Assembly: GCA_019914995.1 (NCBI GenBank)
Contig: CM034137.1
Span: 620,001-684,000 of the forward strand
Length of the DNA stretch: 64,000 bases
DNA from: Acanthochlamys bracteata
Taxonomy: Eukaryota; Streptophyta; Magnoliopsida; Pandanales; Velloziaceae
Direction of reading: 5' to 3'
Both the position numbers and the translations under genes were made by a program. Positions 1 through 12,840 of this stretch are shown one piece after another (within the stretch, counting starts at the first letter, position 1; the number at the start of each line of letters is the position of its first letter). The notes under the pieces were generated by a model that saw nothing but the letters and a program-made list of their open reading frames with translations, did no database searches and was not told the origin of the DNA.

Positions 1-3000
1 TAGCGTGAAAGATCCAAATGTGTTGGAAACTATCATATTTCGGGCCAAGGACGCAATTACTCGGAAAAGAGGTAGTGACATTTGGTGTAAAAAGAAAAGT
101 GCCAGGAATTGGGCCAGAAATCTGCAAAACAACAGATATGGATTACATTACAAAATCATGCTCGGCTATAATATAATAACTAACATTGAGTCTCAAGACA
201 TTACCTGGTTACTTGTGGATCATAACCAACTACATAATATGTAATTGCCACCCATATGGCAGACTCTATTATTGAAGTTGGAATGCTCAAAAGCCATGCT
301 GAAAGTGTATATGCCCAAGGAGGATAAAAATGTAAATCCCTGTGTTTGTAAAGCACTGGAAGCTTTGTAATCAACATTGAAACTTCTGTGAAGCCATTAA
401 ATAAGATCATGACCGTCGAAAAGTACAAAGACCCAAGAAAGACAAATCCATCATCCACTGTTTCTTTGTGCATCGTTGACCGGAAGAAAACTGTCATCAC
501 GATGAGTGCCACAATTCCAAGCTGCAAAAAGAGCAGGAAAAAGAAAAGGATATCCTGTTGAAATATGATGTGTAATGTATTCAACACAACATATAAAATC
601 AAAATGACAGATGAATTTTAAAACTTGCAGTCACTTCATGCAATAATCTGTAGTCAGACATTGTCTCTTTACCTGCACAAACTTGAACACATAGATGAAG
701 GAATTCCTCTTCATCAATAGCAGCTGCCATGAGAAATTGATCTTCAAAAGATCAAGCCTTCTAACACCATACTTGGAAGTTGAGAGAGCAGCTGGGTGGT
801 TATCATTTTTGTCATATGGCAGAGCTAACTCATCAGACAATCTCTTACCAACACGAAAGGCACGGAAAGCTTCAACAAACTTTGATACAGGTACATAGCT
901 ATATGGAAGCTCATACACGTACCAATACTGCCTCTGGTCTTTCTTTGATGTGACCTGCATTGAGAATAATCAACGACAAGAACTACTAACTAACGGAGTA
1001 ATGGAAAAATATTCAAGGGAAGAGCGCATTCTGCTTACTTCTTGTAAGAAATCAGCCACATTTTTACGCTCAGGACACTTAAAGCCCATCGCCGAAAAGA
1101 AATCAACAGCAGCCTCACGAGGTCCTTGATAGACTATCTGACCTCCAGATATGAGAATGACATCATCAAACAACTCATAAGTTTCTGGGGCTGGTTGCAA
1201 CAGAGAGATGATCGTGGTCCCATCAAGTGCATGTGTTGAATGTTTGAGGTATTTGATGATCTGAAAAGTGGTTGAGCTATCCAGCCCTGTTGATATCTCA
1301 TCCATAAACAAAACTCTTGCTGGCCCCACTAGTAGTTCACCTGCATATCATTCCCAGAAAGCTGATGAAAATGAAGATTACCACCATACAGTATCAATTG
1401 TAATTATGAAAGGGATTTCAAGGATACTCAAAGAAGAGAATGAAAAACAGCAATAAGGGTTTACCTGTTGTGAGTCTCTTCTTTTGTCCTCCTGAGATCC
1501 CTTTAATCATCTCATCTCCAACCAATGTATCAGCGCATATATCCAACCCTAAAATCTTGGCTAGTTGAAATTCAGCAATTTAGGAAACCAGAGAAAGCAA
1601 GATAGTTCATAATGAATATCTTGGATGGAATAATTTGTTAAGTATTACAGCCCTACCGTCGGTGACTGCAAGTGTTTACGTAAAGGTTAGTGGATTTTGA
1701 AATAAAAAGTACAGGATATTTTCATCTCATTTTAAGATGTGCATGCTTCAGTAGTTTTCTATATTCCTTTAACATGTACTGATCCATGTAGATCTCAGAA
1801 ATATGAAAAGATTTTCTTATAATTGGGAAGTTTCCTATAAAATCACCATGAACCCAAAGAAAACCAATGCGGAATGCCCCTTGTTGAAAACATATTGCAT
1901 AAAGAATGTAACCTTCCTACCTACTTATGGGGGAAACAGATAAAGGATGTTATCATGCCATTATTCATTAAAAAATGCCTTTTTCTGCTACTTACTTTAT
2001 GAAAGAACGGTTTCTGATGAGTTTCATGTAAAGTACAATTTTAAACATTGAAAACATATTTAGCCTATCCCTTGTCTTATTACTTAATCTTGTGATTGTA
2101 AGCCTATCTACTGTTGTAACTTAATCTTGTGATTGTCAAGCTTTGTTACATTGATAAGATAAATGAGTGGAAAGCCATATACCTTTAGTATATACTCCAC
2201 AACAAGATCAGTTTGCTTTCCTTCAAGTGCTAAAGCCTAGCAAAATGAATACGAGACAAATGATAATGTCTATTTGAGAAGCAAAGGGTGAGTATTCTCA
2301 AACAAATAGATACCTTCATAAATAAATCAAGATCCTCATCAGGTTTTATTCCAGCATCCTTCTCTCGTCTAGAAAGCTCCGTGAGCATATCTGTCCAATG
2401 TCATGCTTCAGAACAAAGTTTGGCTGCATATTCCTTCAATTACTAAGGCAAAATGGAAGACAGACTCGATATTACAAGTATTACCATATTTTATTCCAAT
2501 GCCTTGACACTGCCCAGCAAAGTTTACAGTTTCTCTGACTGTGATTTCTGCAGCATGCCAGTCATTCTGACCAACATAAGCTGACGTCCTCTGCGGGACA
2601 AACTCATTTAAAGTGTGCCCATTGTATGTAATGCGTCCCGATACCTAAAGAAACGTTAATCCTTAAGAAGAAGATGAATAGTTTAAATGCACTTCTGAGT
2701 TCATGCATGCCAGCATTTAGTGCTAATTGGATGCATAGTTCTGTCATTGAAGGTAAAAATTTGGACTGATAACCTGCAAACCAGATCCTAACCGGCCAGC
2801 AAGTGCTAAGAGCAAAGTCGTCTTCCCAGAGCTTGGAGGGCCCAAGAGCAGTGTCATTCTGCAAGAACAATTAAGCACTATCAGAATTACAAATCTGAGA
2901 ACTTACCACTAAAGTGACATATTAATCTGGATTCGATCTTTACCTAGATGGTCGAATGATGCCGCTAACATTATCCAGTATAGACAACTTCTTCCTTCTT

Positions 3001-4257
3001 CCCAGGTATATCCGCAATTGTCTCAGAAAGGCCTTGCACAATGAATACCTTCAGATCAGAAAAATTATATGTAAAGAAGATTTCCCTATTACTTTCCAGT
3101 CAAAGCTTAAGACCGTTGATTGAAAGAGTAAGAACTAAGAGTTGTTTTCTTCCAAATACTCATTGAATCAAAAATATATATATTAGATTAGGCAAGGACT
3201 TGATTGCTGCAAACTTTAACTCATAGTTACTGCAAGTCATATGGTTTTGATAATTTTGTTACCTCTGTCATATTAAATATAAAATTGGGGATGGTTGGCA
3301 GGGCTCTGCTTCCTACATGTACATATGCATCTACATTAAGGTCCTGAAATCGGACCTCAATCTTTGGAAACTGAAGATCCACTCTGGCAACAAAAACAAG
3401 CTCCAATCAGTATGTCAGAATCTTACAGAAGGAAAGGTAGATTCAAATGTTGATGTAAACTAAATTAGTCGAACGACCATTTTGCCAGAAAACACGAAGG
3501 CACCAAAGAATAACCAAACTAGGAAATAGCCAAATTACTGGAAAAAAAGTGTAAATACATTTGATTGAAAGACTACGAGAATCGCAGATACAACATAATA
3601 AGCTTTACGGAAGAATTTACATTTCTGAAAGCGACCATGAGTTGATTTCTCACAACAACAAACTTGATACTTGTTTGTTATAGCAAAATGACAACTTTCT
3701 TCCATAAGTAGAAATTGACCGTAGTAGAATTGTAAAACAGAAAAAGTCTAGAAATCAAAACAAGACCCAAAAAAAAATGAAAGAAAGAAAATTAAAGCAA
3801 CTTTTATAATAAGTGCTCCAAAAACAAAGCAAAAATTTAAGACGGTCGTAAGAAATTTCATTTGAAAACCTAACCTCCTCTTTGAATGCTCTTAGAATTC
3901 ATAAAAACATCTGACATGGAATCAAAAGGCAAGTAGAAATTAGAGTTTTTACGCATCAAATCTTCGGCGAATTCGTTCGAAGAACCGCTCAGCATCACCA
4001 GAATCTCCGAGAAGTCGATCGATTAGAGCCGTCCGATCGCGTGGAGCAAGCTGAGAAACATCAACCTCGTTACAGCCGCGTGAAGGAGTTCGAAGAAATC
4101 CTCGCCGGACTCGTGAAAATGTAGGTAACCGCTCTAACGCTGCCCACCGCAACGCTTGCTCTTCTTCATCTTCTCCACCACCGCCACTGTCTCTCCGCAT
4201 CGAACTCGACCTCCAGAAGGCTGCCTCTCCACCATCTCGTCCGCCACCGGTCCACAT
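1..4257 (-). CDS. ABCG32: ABCG32-like full-size (PDR) ABC transporter, 5' part
   Basis: Full-size ABCG transporters of this clade sit in the plasma membrane; ABCG32/PEC1 exports cuticle precursors. Twelve exons can be read (right to left): 4257-3953, 3383-3263, 3032-2944, 2858-2774, 2644-2485, 2390-2314, 2236-2183, 1555-1465, 1340-1039, 954-673, 521-205 and 121-1, together about 668 codons of an expected ~1,420. Seen: N-terminal [11 protein letters not shown]-type block, Walker A GPPSSGKT (residues 178-185), ABC signature ISGGQ (317-321), Walker B VLFMDE (337-342), then the first membrane domain with the [13 protein letters not shown] loop typical of PDR proteins. The membrane part matches my recollection of Arabidopsis ABCG32 better than ABCG29 or ABCG31. 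The second half lies beyond the left edge. All junctions are GT-AG and the reading frame stays open, so I see no sign of decay. Confidence 0.9.
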
Positions 4258-4780
4258 CCTCTCTCACTCTTCCCCCTCTCTCACTAACAAAATCCACAGT
4301 AATTTCAGGAAAAGAACACTTTCTGAAGAAATAAAATAAAAATTTTCAAACAAAATTTATCTCTTTGATGACTCCTGTAGTGTTTAGAGAAAAACGAACA
4401 GATTCTTCTGACAAAGAAAAGGGATTTTAAAACAAAAGTATGTGTTTTTGCTCTGCAAAAGAAGTGGAAAAGAAATGAATCCTGTGGTGGCGAAGGAGAA
4501 GAAGGGGACAAAGATTTAAGTGATTGTGGTGACCGAGTTGGTTGTTGATCAGTGTAGCTGAAGCATTCAATGCTTCCTTCTTCTTATCTCTCAGCAATTT
4601 CTTAACTCTATGCTCTCTCTCTCTATCTCTCTCTTCAATGATTGCTGGTTCTCTAATAGGGTCGATTAGAGCGTGATTCGTTTTGTGTTTGGTTAGAAGA
4701 TTTTTTCTTGAAGAAGAACATGGAGGGAAAGAAAATCGTGAACACGGAAATTTAAAAGCAGTTGGGAAGATAGCTTAATT
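4258..4780 (-). promoter_or_regulatory. 5' UTR and proximal promoter of the ABCG32-like gene
   Basis: The sequence just upstream of the start codon (right of it on this strand) is pyrimidine-rich on the + strand, with a CT-repeat run at 4613-4634. That composition is common in plant 5' UTRs and core promoters. No clear TATA box is seen; the boundary near 4780, where very AT-rich sequence begins, is an estimate. Confidence 0.4.
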
Positions 4781-4853
4781 ATTAGTATTTATTGCAAAAT
4801 AGTTCCAGTAAGAATCGTCTTTCATATTGTTGGTCTCTGACTTTGATCGAATG

Positions 4854-5205
4854 CGTGTTTCAAATGTCTCGTAGAAAGTGAAAATAGAAAATAAAAAGTA
4901 AAAAGTAGAATACGTGTTTCAAACGTCTCATAGAAAGTGAAAATAGAAAATAAAAAATGAAAAATAAAATTTTTTTTAAAAATAAAATAAAAATAAAATT
5001 CAGTATTTATATTTTAATAAATTTTAAAAATATATTCAAAATTGAAAAATATAGTAATATCTAAAAATGTATAAATAAAAAAGTTAAAATTAGATTTTAC
5101 ATATATAAATAAAATTTTAAATTTTTTGTGTAATTAAAATATAAATATTATTCAGAATTTAAAATTTAGCAAGAAAAAATAGAATTACAGGTATTTCAAA
5201 CAAGT
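4854..5205. mobile_element. AT-rich MITE-like element, copy A, with duplicated end
   Basis: AT-rich block starting CGTGTTTCAAATGTC and ending in a stretch whose reverse complement reads CTTGTTTGAAATACC, an imperfect terminal inverted repeat. The first ~59 bases occur twice head-to-tail (4854-4912 and 4913-4971). The interior aligns by eye along its length with 5764-6052, so the two are copies of one non-coding family in the same orientation. No coding capacity. The superfamily is not clear to me. Confidence 0.6.
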
Positions 5206-5209
5206 ACTG

Positions 5210-5757
5210 AGAAAGGAATGTGATTATGATCTCTTTGAAAAATAAAAGTGGCGAGTAACACCCAGACAGTGTTAAATATATTTTTTAGTATTCTTTTTTC
5301 AATACTTATTATTTAAATAAATATTTTATATTTTTTAATATATATTTTTTTAAAATTTAAAATAGAAATTATATATTTAGAAATTTTTTACATATATATT
5401 TTTACTATTATTTAATAAATATTAAATTATTTATTAAATCTCTAAAATTATTTTTATTTAAAATAATTATTTATAAACCTTCTAGATAAATTATTTTATA
5501 AACCTTCTCGAACATCCCTAGAGGCTGTACTGGTGGTTTGGACTTGTGGATTATGGGGTGGTTTTGCGAATGATTATAGAAAAAAATTATTAAATAAAAG
5601 ATAATTATTTTTATTTTTAAAATAATTATATGTTTTTATTTAAAAAATAATAATAAAAATATTATTATGATCATAAAATTGTTTTCATACTTAAATCTAT
5701 AAAATATTACAAAAAATTATTTAAAATAAAAATAAAGATAAATAATTTTTTGTAACG
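5210..5757. repeat. AT-rich low-complexity spacer with degraded element remnants
   Basis: Between the two related elements lies very AT-rich DNA with homopurine and homopyrimidine runs. It includes a stretch (about 5270-5520) resembling other AT-rich miniature elements in the window. No open frame of note and no recognisable gene. Confidence 0.45.
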
Positions 5758-5763
5758 TACAGG

Positions 5764-6052
5764 GCGTGTTTCAAATGTCCATAACTGAGCTTCATGAAAG
5801 TGAATTAGAAAGTAAAATTTTTTGAAAAATAAAGTAAAAATAGAGTTCAGTATTATATTTTAATAAATTTTGGAGTGTGTTGAAAATTGAAAAATATAGT
5901 TGTATTGAAAAATGTGTAAATAAAAAAGTTGAAACTGAAATTTCATATGTGAAAGTGAAGTTCTAAACTTTTTGTATAATTAAAATATATGAACCGTTCA
6001 AAATTCAAAATTTGATCAAAAAAAATAAAATTACGGATATTTAAAATACGAC
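5764..6052. mobile_element. AT-rich MITE-like element, copy B
   Basis: Second copy of the family seen at 4854-5205, same orientation. It starts CGTGTTTCAAATGTC and ends in a segment whose reverse complement reads CGTATTTTAAATATC, giving a recognisable terminal inverted repeat. The interior shares the order of A/T blocks and the motifs around 'attgaaaaatata' and 'aattaaaatata' with copy A. Non-coding and non-autonomous. Confidence 0.6.
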
Positions 6053-7780
6053 TATAGTCAAACGGGCCATGGGCCAACACTTAGATGGACGAATCATCAC
6101 TGGTCCCCAATCGTAATGGTCTTTTCTATGTTCAGATCTAACATACAAATTTTAACTTTTCGAGTTTATCTGTTATTCGTAGGTTAGTTTCTAAAAAATA
6201 TATTTAATGAATAAATTTTTTAAAAATTAAGTCAAAAAAAATAAGTCGAACTTTGTATTTAATTATATTCAAAAGTAATTTAAAATAAGTTTAAAATAAA
6301 TTTTAATCAAATAAAATTAATAAACAGAAAGTGACTTTAATTCAGCTGCGGAAAAATAAGTGAGCTTAAGAACAACGGATATAGACATTAACATTATTGC
6401 ATTTTACTTTTCTCAAAATCTTTAAAATTATTTAATAAAGTTTTCTTGTTCTATAATTTTTACAATTTCAGGCAAAACTTGGGATGCCGAAAGAAACAGA
6501 AACATAGCAAATTTGTCTCTGATAAAAATACAGCAGTATATTTTTATCCCTGTTAATAATAATAATATGTAACAAAATGAACCGAAGAAAAATCTGAACA
6601 TTCGTTTGAGAAACATGTGAACGTGGGGACTTTCTTTTTAAATCAAAATACAAACAAACAAACAAATCAATCGACAACAAAAACAAAGATCTTTTTTTTT
6701 CCTCGCAAAACTAACAAGCATATATTGAAAGAAAACATACAAACAGAAAAACAGAATCGGAATGGCTACAAGATAAGAGTTCGAGTTATTAGACACCTCA
6801 CTTACGAAAGGTTAAGGATTACTTTACTTGCTTCAAAAGTAAGTTATAAAAAGTAAATGAAAATAAATTCAGATGTCCTAAAAGTCGCGATCATCGGAAA
6901 TATTTTCTATAAATATGCAGTATAATGAACCAACTAATTTGTAGGCTGCCTTAATGAATGAACAAAAGCCATCTACTTTCTAAAAAAGTCATCAGCAAAG
7001 AAATGAAGGGTACTCAACAAACGCTTTTATTTTTCTGCGTTCCAATTAATGCATTCATTTCGTTTCAACTACCGTTGCCTTCTTTCAGAGGGAGTACATA
7101 ATAACCTTTGAGTTTGAGCAGCTGGTGGCTACACAGGAATCACATGGATGGGCAAAACATGAGTTCATAAAAGTTGTCCAGACAGATTGGAACAAATCAA
7201 AAGGTAGTCAATGACTCTAACTAAGCTATCCAAGCTACGTAATATCGGTCTAGTACTACAACTCACCTGCTTTGATAGCGGTTACTGACTCAGACAGAAG
7301 GATCTGAACTCTGTCACTCCTCAAATTCAGTTCAGGCTCTAAGAATAATTCCATGGATTTCTTCAGGAGAGAAGCATTGACATGGATGTCCTGCCCGCTG
7401 AACTCATTCATTTACGTACCAAGAAATGTGAAAGTTTCACTGTGACAGTTCACTGCACAGCCAATCAATGTAAAAATGTTACTAATCACAGCCTTTGAGC
7501 AAAGAACGAAGACATGTTAAAATTTTCGAATCGCTTTTACTAAAAGACCTGCAGCTAGTATGAAGTCCCTTGTAATTTGTACAAGAAAGTGTAGCTGTAT
7601 TAAATCGAACTATGCATTGATCGTCTAGAGTTGCATTCTTATTAATTTGAGGACGATAACAATTCCCCCACTATGTGACTGAGCCTGTTGGCGAAGCCAT
7701 GGGTATAAGTATATGCCCAGTATTTTAGCGGGCTAAATGAGAAGTATAAAATATGAAATCTAAATCTCTGATACCCAATG
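6053..7780. other. Spacer and 3' flank of the ISS1 gene
   Basis: AT-rich spacer with no credible coding region; the short open frames here lack codon-like composition and homology. The last several hundred bases before 7781 are less AT-rich and probably contain the 3' UTR of the aminotransferase gene. Confidence 0.4.
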
Positions 7781-10700
7781 CTACTCTACCATCCCATGTC
7801 TTACAAGTTCTTCAAGTCCCTTTTTCAGTCTTTCTGCAGCAACTTTACAGTCTTCCTCTTTCAAACCACCGAACGAGATCCTGATGTACCCATGTCCACC
7901 GCTAGCGCTACCAGGTATCAGAACCACCCCGTGCCTCCTTGCCAGCCATCTAACAACTGCAAAGTCATCAGATGACGTTTCAGGGAGCTTGGCCCAAAGG
8001 TAGATAGCTCCCTCCCCGCCTTTAATCGAGTTTTCACCAAGTGGTGCAAGAGCATCCAACAATATAGCTCTATTTTTAACAAGTGTCTGGACCCTTTCTT
8101 TAATCCATTCAGGTCCGACTTCCAAGGAATACAGAGCTAGTCTCTGCCCAATTATGGAAGCACAAATGGGAATATTGTCTTGAATTTTCAGGAGCTGAGC
8201 AGCAAAGCCCTCCACATCAGACGGATATGCTATCTGCAATCATTAACTCAATTAAGGTGGCAAGCTCATAACAGATTTAGGTTTAAGGAAGGCTTTTGCC
8301 TATGATGGGATGAACTTGCACACATGTAGAACCATTACAAAATACTAGCAGAAAATGGCAAAACTATGATGCATATATAAGCAGGTCTGGCCTACAAGCA
8401 ACACAACCATCTCCATAAATCTCCATTTAAGTGATAACTTGATTTGCTCTTTTGCTCAGAAAGACCATGTTCAGGCACATTCCAACTAGATGATTCATAA
8501 CAATTTCAAGTATACAAGCTTACATCTAGGGCTCATAATGATACAAAAACTCGGTTATTGCAGAGGAAGGTTCCACAATTTGATCACTGAACAAATACTT
8601 AAAGTAGAAATAACAATTTACTTTCCATCTAAAAGAAATTGTTTGCTAAACTTACTTAACTATTTAGTTCTTTGTCTAAAGGCCTACAATAAAGAACAAT
8701 ATCGAGTGAAACCACAAGTTCTCGGATATGAATTGAGAAACTTAATCTTTTGAAAATCAGAAGCCGATTTAAGTATAGAATAAAATGGAAAATAATAAAT
8801 AAAGGAAAAGCTGACAACTTACATAGCCGACACGCCATCCCATCATCCCGTACACTTTTGAAAATGAGAAAAGGTTGACTATGTGGTTGTCTTCTAGACA
8901 ATAGTGCTCCAGACCGTCGTACATGAAATACCTAGGTGAAATATTGTAAATATAAGCAGTCGTAAGAGCAGCAGTGTGCCTTTTATTTCATGTTCTTTTA
9001 TTTATGGTTAGGGAAGAGGAGAGATAGGTGAACTCGGAGAAAAGAAATTCTTTTATTTCATGTTCTTTTATTTCATGTTCTACTAACTAGTCTCAAGAAA
9101 AGAAATTCGAAAGAAAAATAAAATTTCATAGCATCCAATCTCAAAGGAAGCAATCTTCAAGAGTGGCGGGTGGGCTAAACTAATGCTAATGTGGATTCTT
9201 AAGAACTCATCTAATCTAGACACTACATTGTATCTGGGAATGCCTCAATATAACAAAAGAGTAGTGTTATTCATTAGGGCTATTTAACCCTGATATAGAT
9301 CAAGATTGACATAGCACGAATAATCATTAACTTGATAGTATTAATTCTTTCCAACTATATAGACCAATCATCTATTGACACATCAACACTAAAGCGAATC
9401 AGGTCGCAAACAATACTGAAAAGAAGCAGCTTTTAACCAAAATTCTATTGAATATTTAAACTATCAAATTGGAATCCTGCTCAATTCAGATTGTGGATCT
9501 TGGTAACGCCTAACCACATGCCTTTTAGATTTATTACCTGCTAATGTTCGCAAAGGACATGATAAAAAGAGCTGTACTCTAGGAAGTTCAGCAAATCATA
9601 AGATGAGAAGCCATAATAACACCACATGACTTCTAGACACACGTACCCGAGTCTAAGAAGAGTTCTATAATTCATGAAGTTTTCTTATTTTCTCTGTACA
9701 AAGAAAAACAGAAAAAAAATGCAACGTTAAAAAAGCAACTGAAGTAGGTGCTTAATTAGGAATTGAGAACTTACTCATAGGTATTATCTACAAGAAGCCA
9801 TGAACCAGCTCTTTTACAAATTTCTGAGATTCTCTGAAAGGGTAAGGAAACAGAAGCTCAGAAACATATATATCTTTGATGCAAAGAGGAGAGAGAGAGA
9901 GAGAGAGAGACCTGTAGCAGAGGTCTTGGAATGTAAGCACCGCTCGGGTTACCAGGATTTACGACTGTCACGAGCTTTGGGAGAGGCTTATCACCTTCCT
10001 TAGAAAAGATCTCCTCTAACCAATCTACAATGTGAGAGAGAAAGTTAACCAATGCAAAATGTGTAACCCATACCTCGGGAAAAATTGAAAGAATCAGATT
10101 TCGCTTACTCGATCCTAATAAAGGCCGGGTAAGATTGGCCATCAGGTATAAAATCTTTAAGGATTCTTTGCAAAAAGATTTAAGTAAGATGACCCTACAT
10201 AGTATGGTTGAAGAACAAAACTTTTTCTTTACAAGATTCTTTGCAAAGAAGAAAAGATTCCTTACAAAAATCAGGACAACGTTGGTTGAAGAAGAAAACA
10301 TTTTTCTTTACAAGACTGCATTTTCCTAGCACTTAATATGTGAGCACATTGAGATCAATAATCTTTTAGTCTTATTACAATCAGATATGGAGCGTAAAAC
10401 AAAGATCAAAAGTCGAACGTAATAAGAAACTTGCTACTAAAATGCACTAAGAACTTATCAAATTAAAATGACAATCGAGCTTCCCATTCAGGCATCAAAA
10501 CATACACAACACTGAAAGTGTGAAACTTTAGCGAAATCCATATTGTTTTGTTTGATAAGGGGGAATATTTTTCACTAGAGTGATTTTCATACCTATACTA
10601 TCAAGAGGCACTTGAATCATCATAATCATGTTTAGCCAATGGTATGCAATATGCACTATGAGCTGCAGTATCAAGCTATTTGTTGACTGGCTTGAGGAAA

Positions 10701-12167
10701 ATGAAGAGGGAGCTATGGCTTTCATTTTGGTCTTGATAGTAACTAAACCTATGACTAACAGTTACAGAGAAAGAAACGGTCTTACCTACATCAGGGTGAA
10801 GTGTCTTTGGATTGCTAGGACCAACAAGTATGTCGGTCACACCTGTCATCTGGAAAGACATGTATGCATTGAAGTAGTATGGTGCGAACACAACAACAGA
10901 ATCCCCGTGATCGCATAGAGTAAGCACGAGATTTACAAATCCCTGCAATTATTAAGCACAGATCAAAATAACAGATTGTGAATCTGACACTAGTATATGA
11001 TTTCCAAGGGGATAAGAACATTGGTTTTCTTTGTATCTCATCAAAGATCAGTCACAGAGAATGTCTCTCAAAGATTAAAGGCATTCTGGTTTTACTAAAA
11101 TGATTGAATAAATCATAAAGATGCCTCTTATAAAACGAAACTTCTCAGAAACTACAAACCTATTTCAAAGTTCACCAATGTTCGCAAATTACAAAAGGTG
11201 CTCTATAAATACATTTCAAGATGGGAAATCAAAAAGCTAATTTACCTGATTTGCACCAGCAGTGACCATGACAGAAGACCTTGTCAGTTTATTTTCCCGG
11301 CGTAACTGCAAAAGAGTACATTCTTCATTCATCAGGCTACCAAAAGATAAAGGTGAGGCTCTTCGCAACTTACTGTGAAACAGCAAACGCAAGATTGCAG
11401 TTCTATTACAAGAGGTTACTATTTGAATTGCAATGAAGGAAATTATTCTGATGCTTGTTTCAGAAAGTAGACTCTATAAAGGGAAGGAGGATTACCTTCT
11501 CCGTTAAAGCAGCTCTGAGTTCTGGAAGACCTTCATCAGCACCATAACGACTAACAACAGGGTCCCAAACACTCTCTTTCACCTTTTCCAAAGCCTCTGC
11601 AGGTGGTTGCCAGTAAACTACCCCCTGTATTGAAAAACTATCAACTACGAAGCCTTTTAAAGTATCTATGTGAAAAGTGGATATTCATCCTAGTGTTCTA
11701 ATGAAAAACTATGCATGAGGTTGCTATCAAAGTGTGGCTTTATCGATTGTAATCAAGCACGAACAATCCAAATGCAATAGTCAGCTCCTTCATAAGATCA
11801 ATGTTGATGCAAAAATTTCAAAGAAGAGAGTCAACCTCTAAAACACATCACTACAAATTTCTTTACCAACCATTCAAACACCAACATGGCATTAATGGTA
11901 ACAAATTTCTCTTCACACAAGTAGCAATAGGGTAAAAAGAGAAGAGAGACAATACCTGCGCCAGCGAGACAGCATCTTTCGCACCTCGAATCAGCTCCTG
12001 AATCTGCAAAGTACAAAACAAAAGTTTTGCCAAGCAAGCAAAATCAACGTAAACTTAGAATCATAGTCCAACAAAAGCACAAACGGAGATCTGAGAACAC
12101 ACACCTGAACCATGACCGGTGTTTCGGTCCCCAGCGCTCTCGTTGCCAGCTTTGCACACGCCGTCAT
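7781..12167 (-). CDS. ISS1: Aromatic/methionine aminotransferase ISS1 (VAS1)
   Basis: PLP-dependent aminotransferase of fold type I. The Arabidopsis enzyme (At1g80360) uses methionine and aromatic 2-oxo acids such as indole-3-pyruvate, linking auxin and ethylene metabolism in the cytosol. Nine exons (right to left): 12167-12105, 12003-11956, 11624-11496, 11305-11246, 10942-10786, 10024-9912, 9833-9775, 8931-8823 and 8233-7781; 396 aa, close to the ~394 of Arabidopsis. Seen: LAQGVVYWQPP, RYGADEGLPELR, TAGANQ, VNPGNPSG, VDNTYEY, the PLP-lysine motif SFSK (K235) followed by YGMMGWR, QDNIPICASIIGQR and the C-terminal end HGMVE. All junctions are GT-AG and in frame. The start at 12167 is the first ATG giving the conserved LATRALGTETPVM N-terminus; an open extension upstream starts only with TTG. 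Exon 6 ends against a GA/TC microsatellite. The gene looks intact. Confidence 0.93.
9889..9910. repeat. (GA)n microsatellite abutting an ISS1 splice donor
   Basis: About eleven GA units on the + strand, so (TC)n on the gene strand. The donor reads CAG|GTCTCTCTC, so the repeat starts two bases inside the intron that follows exon 6 (9912) and forms the donor's downstream consensus positions. Confidence 0.9.
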
Positions 12168-12660
12168 CTCTCTCTCACTCTCTCCCTTCCTTCCCAACTA
12201 CAAACTCTCAATCAATCAATCAATCACAGGTATCAAAACAATACACAATCTAATCATCTAATTCGTTGATCTATATAAATCAAGAGCCCGGTTTCCAGGA
12301 AGGAACCAGACCTACTGACTCGCGCGGATTAAAAAAGAACAAATCAAAATTGTTCTGCTTCACCAACTCCAACTTGTTCAAAACAAAAACTTAAAAAATC
12401 TTTGTTTATTTGAACGCCAGAAGAAGACAGAAACGTGTCCAACTCCTGAGAATCGAGCAAGGTAAAATGATAAAGAAATTCTTTTGTCTTAAGGAATCAG
12501 AATCTCTTCGATTCGTTCGATCTAAATCAGACGGAAAAGAAATTTTTAAGAAACAGAGATAATCAAAGAATCGAAGAATTTGATTGCATTAAAATTCAAC
12601 AATTGATTTGTGTTGGTTGTCGTAGCAGCAGCAGCAGTAGTAGTAGGCAAGTAAGGTTTA
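12168..12660 (-). promoter_or_regulatory. 5' UTR and proximal promoter of ISS1
   Basis: CT-rich leader on the + strand next to the start codon (12168-12190), then mixed sequence with a (GCA)n/(GTA)n trinucleotide tract at 12623-12646. No TATA box could be fixed with confidence. The transcription start is unknown. Confidence 0.4.
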
Positions 12661-12840
12661 AGTGGGCCCGAAGTTGTGGCGCGAGATCGGTAGAGACCGA
12701 GATAGGACAAACGTAATGGGTATGGCTGTATGGGCCGGAGCCCATTGTAGGGCTACCGCCTAATTACACAATGGCCTATATAGTGGGCTACGGCCTAATT
12801 ACTTTCGGTATAACTAAACACACTCAAATCAACATTCGTG

